From Microbacterium sp. zg-Y625 (GTDB lineage Bacteria; Actinomycetota; Actinomycetes; Actinomycetales; Microbacteriaceae), in contig NZ_CP126740.1 in assembly GCF_030246925.1 (NCBI RefSeq), forward strand, positions 1,798,001 to 1,862,000: 64,000 nt of DNA. Reading direction: 5' to 3'. Below the pieces are notes generated by a model that was not told where the DNA came from, made no database searches, and saw only the letters and a list, made by a program, of their open reading frames with translations. Both the position numbers and the translations under genes were made by a program. The stretch's first letter is position 1; each line of letters opens with the position of its first letter. Positions 62,534 through 64,000 of the stretch are shown here, in pieces.

Positions 62534-63441
62534 GCGCGTCCCTCGAGCCAGTCGGTGATGAGGCGGTGGGCGATCGAGGCGGTGCCCGGCAGCAGCACGT
62601 CGCCACCGCCGGCGAGGGCCTCGGCGATCTCGTGCCGGGTGAACCAGCGCACGGCGACGATCTCTTCGCCGTCGGCGCGCGCCGCCTGCTCATCGTCGGC
62701 CACGGCGTGAAAGCCGAGCATGAGCGAGCGCGGATAGGGCCATGCCTGCGAGCCGCCGTATCGCAATGCGCTCAGCCGCACTCCCGCCTCTTCGTGCACC
62801 TCACGCTCGACGGCGGTCTCGAGCGACTCCCCCGCTTCGACGAACCCGGCGAAGGTGGAGTACCGATTGTGCTGGGCCCACATCGCATTGGACCCGAGAA
62901 GCAGACGCTGCCGATCGGGACTGGTGACGGCCACGATGACGGCGGGATCGGTGCGGGGGAAATGCTCTCTGCCGCAGCCCTGGCACGTGCGGGCCCAGCC
63001 GGCCGCGTGCACGCGGGTCGCCGAGCCGCACGCGGGGCAGAAGGGGGCCTCCAGCAGCCACCGTCCGAGGCTCAGCGCGGCGACGAACGCGTCGGCGTCG
63101 GCGGGGGCGAGCTCGCCGCCGACCGCGCGGAGCGCTCCCCAGGTCTCGGCGACCGCGGGAACCTCGGCGTCGGCCGTGGCGGCCGCAAGCAGCAGCGGCA
63201 CGCCGTCGGCATCGCGTCCGAGAAAGGCCCACGTCACGTCGCCCGCGACCTCGCGCGGGCGCAGCCAGCGCAGGGCGCCGTCGGCCGTCAGCGGCGCGCG
63301 ATCGCCGTGCACCACGAGCACGCGGGCGTCGGGACGTGCGCGTGCCTCGTCGAGCAGGCCCTCCGCGGCGCGCTCGTGGGCAGCCCGGTCCAGCCCGATC
63401 TGCACGGGCGACGCGGGCTGCGGGCTCTCGGGCACCGTCAT
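62530..63441 (-). CDS. nudC: NAD(+) diphosphatase NudC
   Basis: Nudix hydrolase that cleaves NADH/NAD+ and in some species decaps NAD-RNA, 303 aa. Zinc ribbon FCPACGSATRVHAAGW and CQGCGREHFPRTDPAVI; Nudix box GFVEAGESLETAVEREVHEE; the NADH-pyrophosphatase motif SQAWPYPRSLM. AGAGAGG precedes the ATG. Coupled to uvrD2. Confidence 0.95.
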   Translation of the reverse strand: MTVPESPQPASPVQIGLDRAAHERAAEGLLDEARARPDARVLVVHGDRAPLTADGALRWLRPREVAGDVTWAFLGRDADGVPLLLAAATADAEVPAVAETWGALRAVGGELAPADADAFVAALSLGRWLLEAPFCPACGSATRVHAAGWARTCQGCGREHFPRTDPAVIVAVTSPDRQRLLLGSNAMWAQHNRYSTFAGFVEAGESLETAVEREVHEEAGVRLSALRYGGSQAWPYPRSLMLGFHAVADDEQAARADGEEIVAVRWFTRHEIAEALAGGGDVLLPGTASIAHRLITDWLEGRA

Positions 63442-63506
63442 CCGGGACCTCTCTTGCGGGCGTGGCGCGGGGGTGAACGGAGCGCGCGCGACCTACCCTT
63501 GTGGGC

Positions 63507-64000
63507 ATGGCACGCTCTCCCTTCACTCTAGCCGCGTCGGTCACGTCGGCCCTTCCCCGGGTCGCCGTCGTCGGGGTCGGAGAGCTGACCGAAAGCGCCG
63601 CCGGCCGCTTCGATGCGGCGGTGGCCGACCTCGACGACGGCCGCCGCGTGGTCGTGCGGGTGGCGAACTCCCCCGAGGCCGACGACGAGCTGGTGGCGCA
63701 GGTGCGCGTGCTGCGGGCCCTGTCGGCCGGCGTGCGGGGCGTGCTGCCCTTCCGTGCTCCCGAGGTGCTGGGCGAAGCAGGGCTCGGCGGCTCACGGGTG
63801 GTCGTGTCCGACCTGCTGCCGGGCTACCGTGTCGAGGCGGCGCACGTGCCGCCCGGGCGCGGTGTCGCGACCTCGCTGGGCGCCGCGATCGCCGACGTCC
63901 ATGGCCTCCCCGTCTCGGTCGTGCGCGACGCGGGTCTGCCCGCCCGCACGCCCGCGCAGGTGCGTGACGAGGCGGAGCGGATGCTGGATCGGGCCGAAGC
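63507..64000 (+). CDS. Phosphotransferase (APH-like) family protein, 5' part
   Basis: The first 164 residues of a kinase-like protein: N-lobe with GELTESAAGRFDAAVADLDD, a Lys/Arg strand RRVVVRVANSPEADDELVAQ, RALSAGVRGVLPFRAPEVLG and GSRVVVSDLLPGYRVEAAHV, then LGAAIADVHGLPVSVVRDAG. The family includes macrolide 2'-phosphotransferase homologues; catalytic HGD motif lies beyond the window. ATG 7 nt after TACCCT. Divergent from nudC. Confidence 0.75.
   Translation, partial: MARSPFTLAASVTSALPRVAVVGVGELTESAAGRFDAAVADLDDGRRVVVRVANSPEADDELVAQVRVLRALSAGVRGVLPFRAPEVLGEAGLGGSRVVVSDLLPGYRVEAAHVPPGRGVATSLGAAIADVHGLPVSVVRDAGLPARTPAQVRDEAERMLDRAE

Overview
The window is GC-rich, densely packed chromosomal DNA from an actinobacterium, most probably Microbacterium or a close relative in the Microbacteriaceae. 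The evidence is a C50-carotenoid operon of the crtE-B-I-Ye-Yf-Eb type, an UPF0182 / PDZ-Lon / DUF2342 / uvrD2 / nudC block in the same order and orientation as in other actinobacteria, a Ku/LigD pair, SCO4848- and DUF3039-type small proteins, and heavy use of GTG starts and 1-4 bp gene overlaps. No phage, insertion sequence, CRISPR array or replicon origin was seen. Placement rests on gene content, not on a database search.

Layout. 0-5 kb: ftsE (cut by the window edge) and prfB, separated by a four-gene cell-envelope module (DUF4397 exported protein, lipoprotein-type sortase, SigK-like ECF sigma factor, RskA-like anti-sigma factor). 5-12 kb: an MFS exporter, a small Cys-rich protein, an LLM-class flavin oxidoreductase with a TreS-like GH13 enzyme, and a metN-I-Q methionine importer. 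12-17 kb: a compact tad pilus operon on the minus strand. 17-22 kb: an anchored SNase-like nuclease, a very large LuxR-type regulator, a truncated glycosyltransferase and an FNT channel. 22-27 kb: tRNA-Leu, DedA and the NHEJ genes ku and ligD. 27-32 kb: a murI-rph-rdgB-CDF operon, pncB and DUF3039. 32-45 kb: an ABC exporter whose ATPase carries a Pro/Glu repeat, then an envelope-polymer region (nucleotidyltransferase, three CDP-glycerol transferase-type enzymes, a GT2), a maltokinase and an HtrA-like protease. 45-48 kb: aminotransferase, nitrilase, DUF6328, initiator tRNA. 48-54 kb: marR/crtR-like repressor divergent from idi-crtE-B-I-Ye-Yf-Eb. 54-64 kb: the conserved UPF0182-to-nudC block and a partial phosphotransferase.

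Cross-cutting signals. A 20-bp dyad repeat with about 25 bp of conserved outer flank occurs seven times in three clusters, including an inverted pair lying in frame inside the linker of ligD; it looks like an actinobacterial REP/REPIN-type element. At least 19 genes have a -10-like hexamer (usually TAnnnT) 6-8 nt before the start codon, the signature of leaderless transcription, and these were used to choose starts. Two promoters sit inside perfect dyads (before the nucleotidyltransferase at 35.0 kb and around the GTG start at 43.67 kb), and the prfB/MFS divergent promoters share the TA step of their -10 elements. A 191-bp convergent coding overlap joins a cyclodehydratase-like gene and uvrD2.
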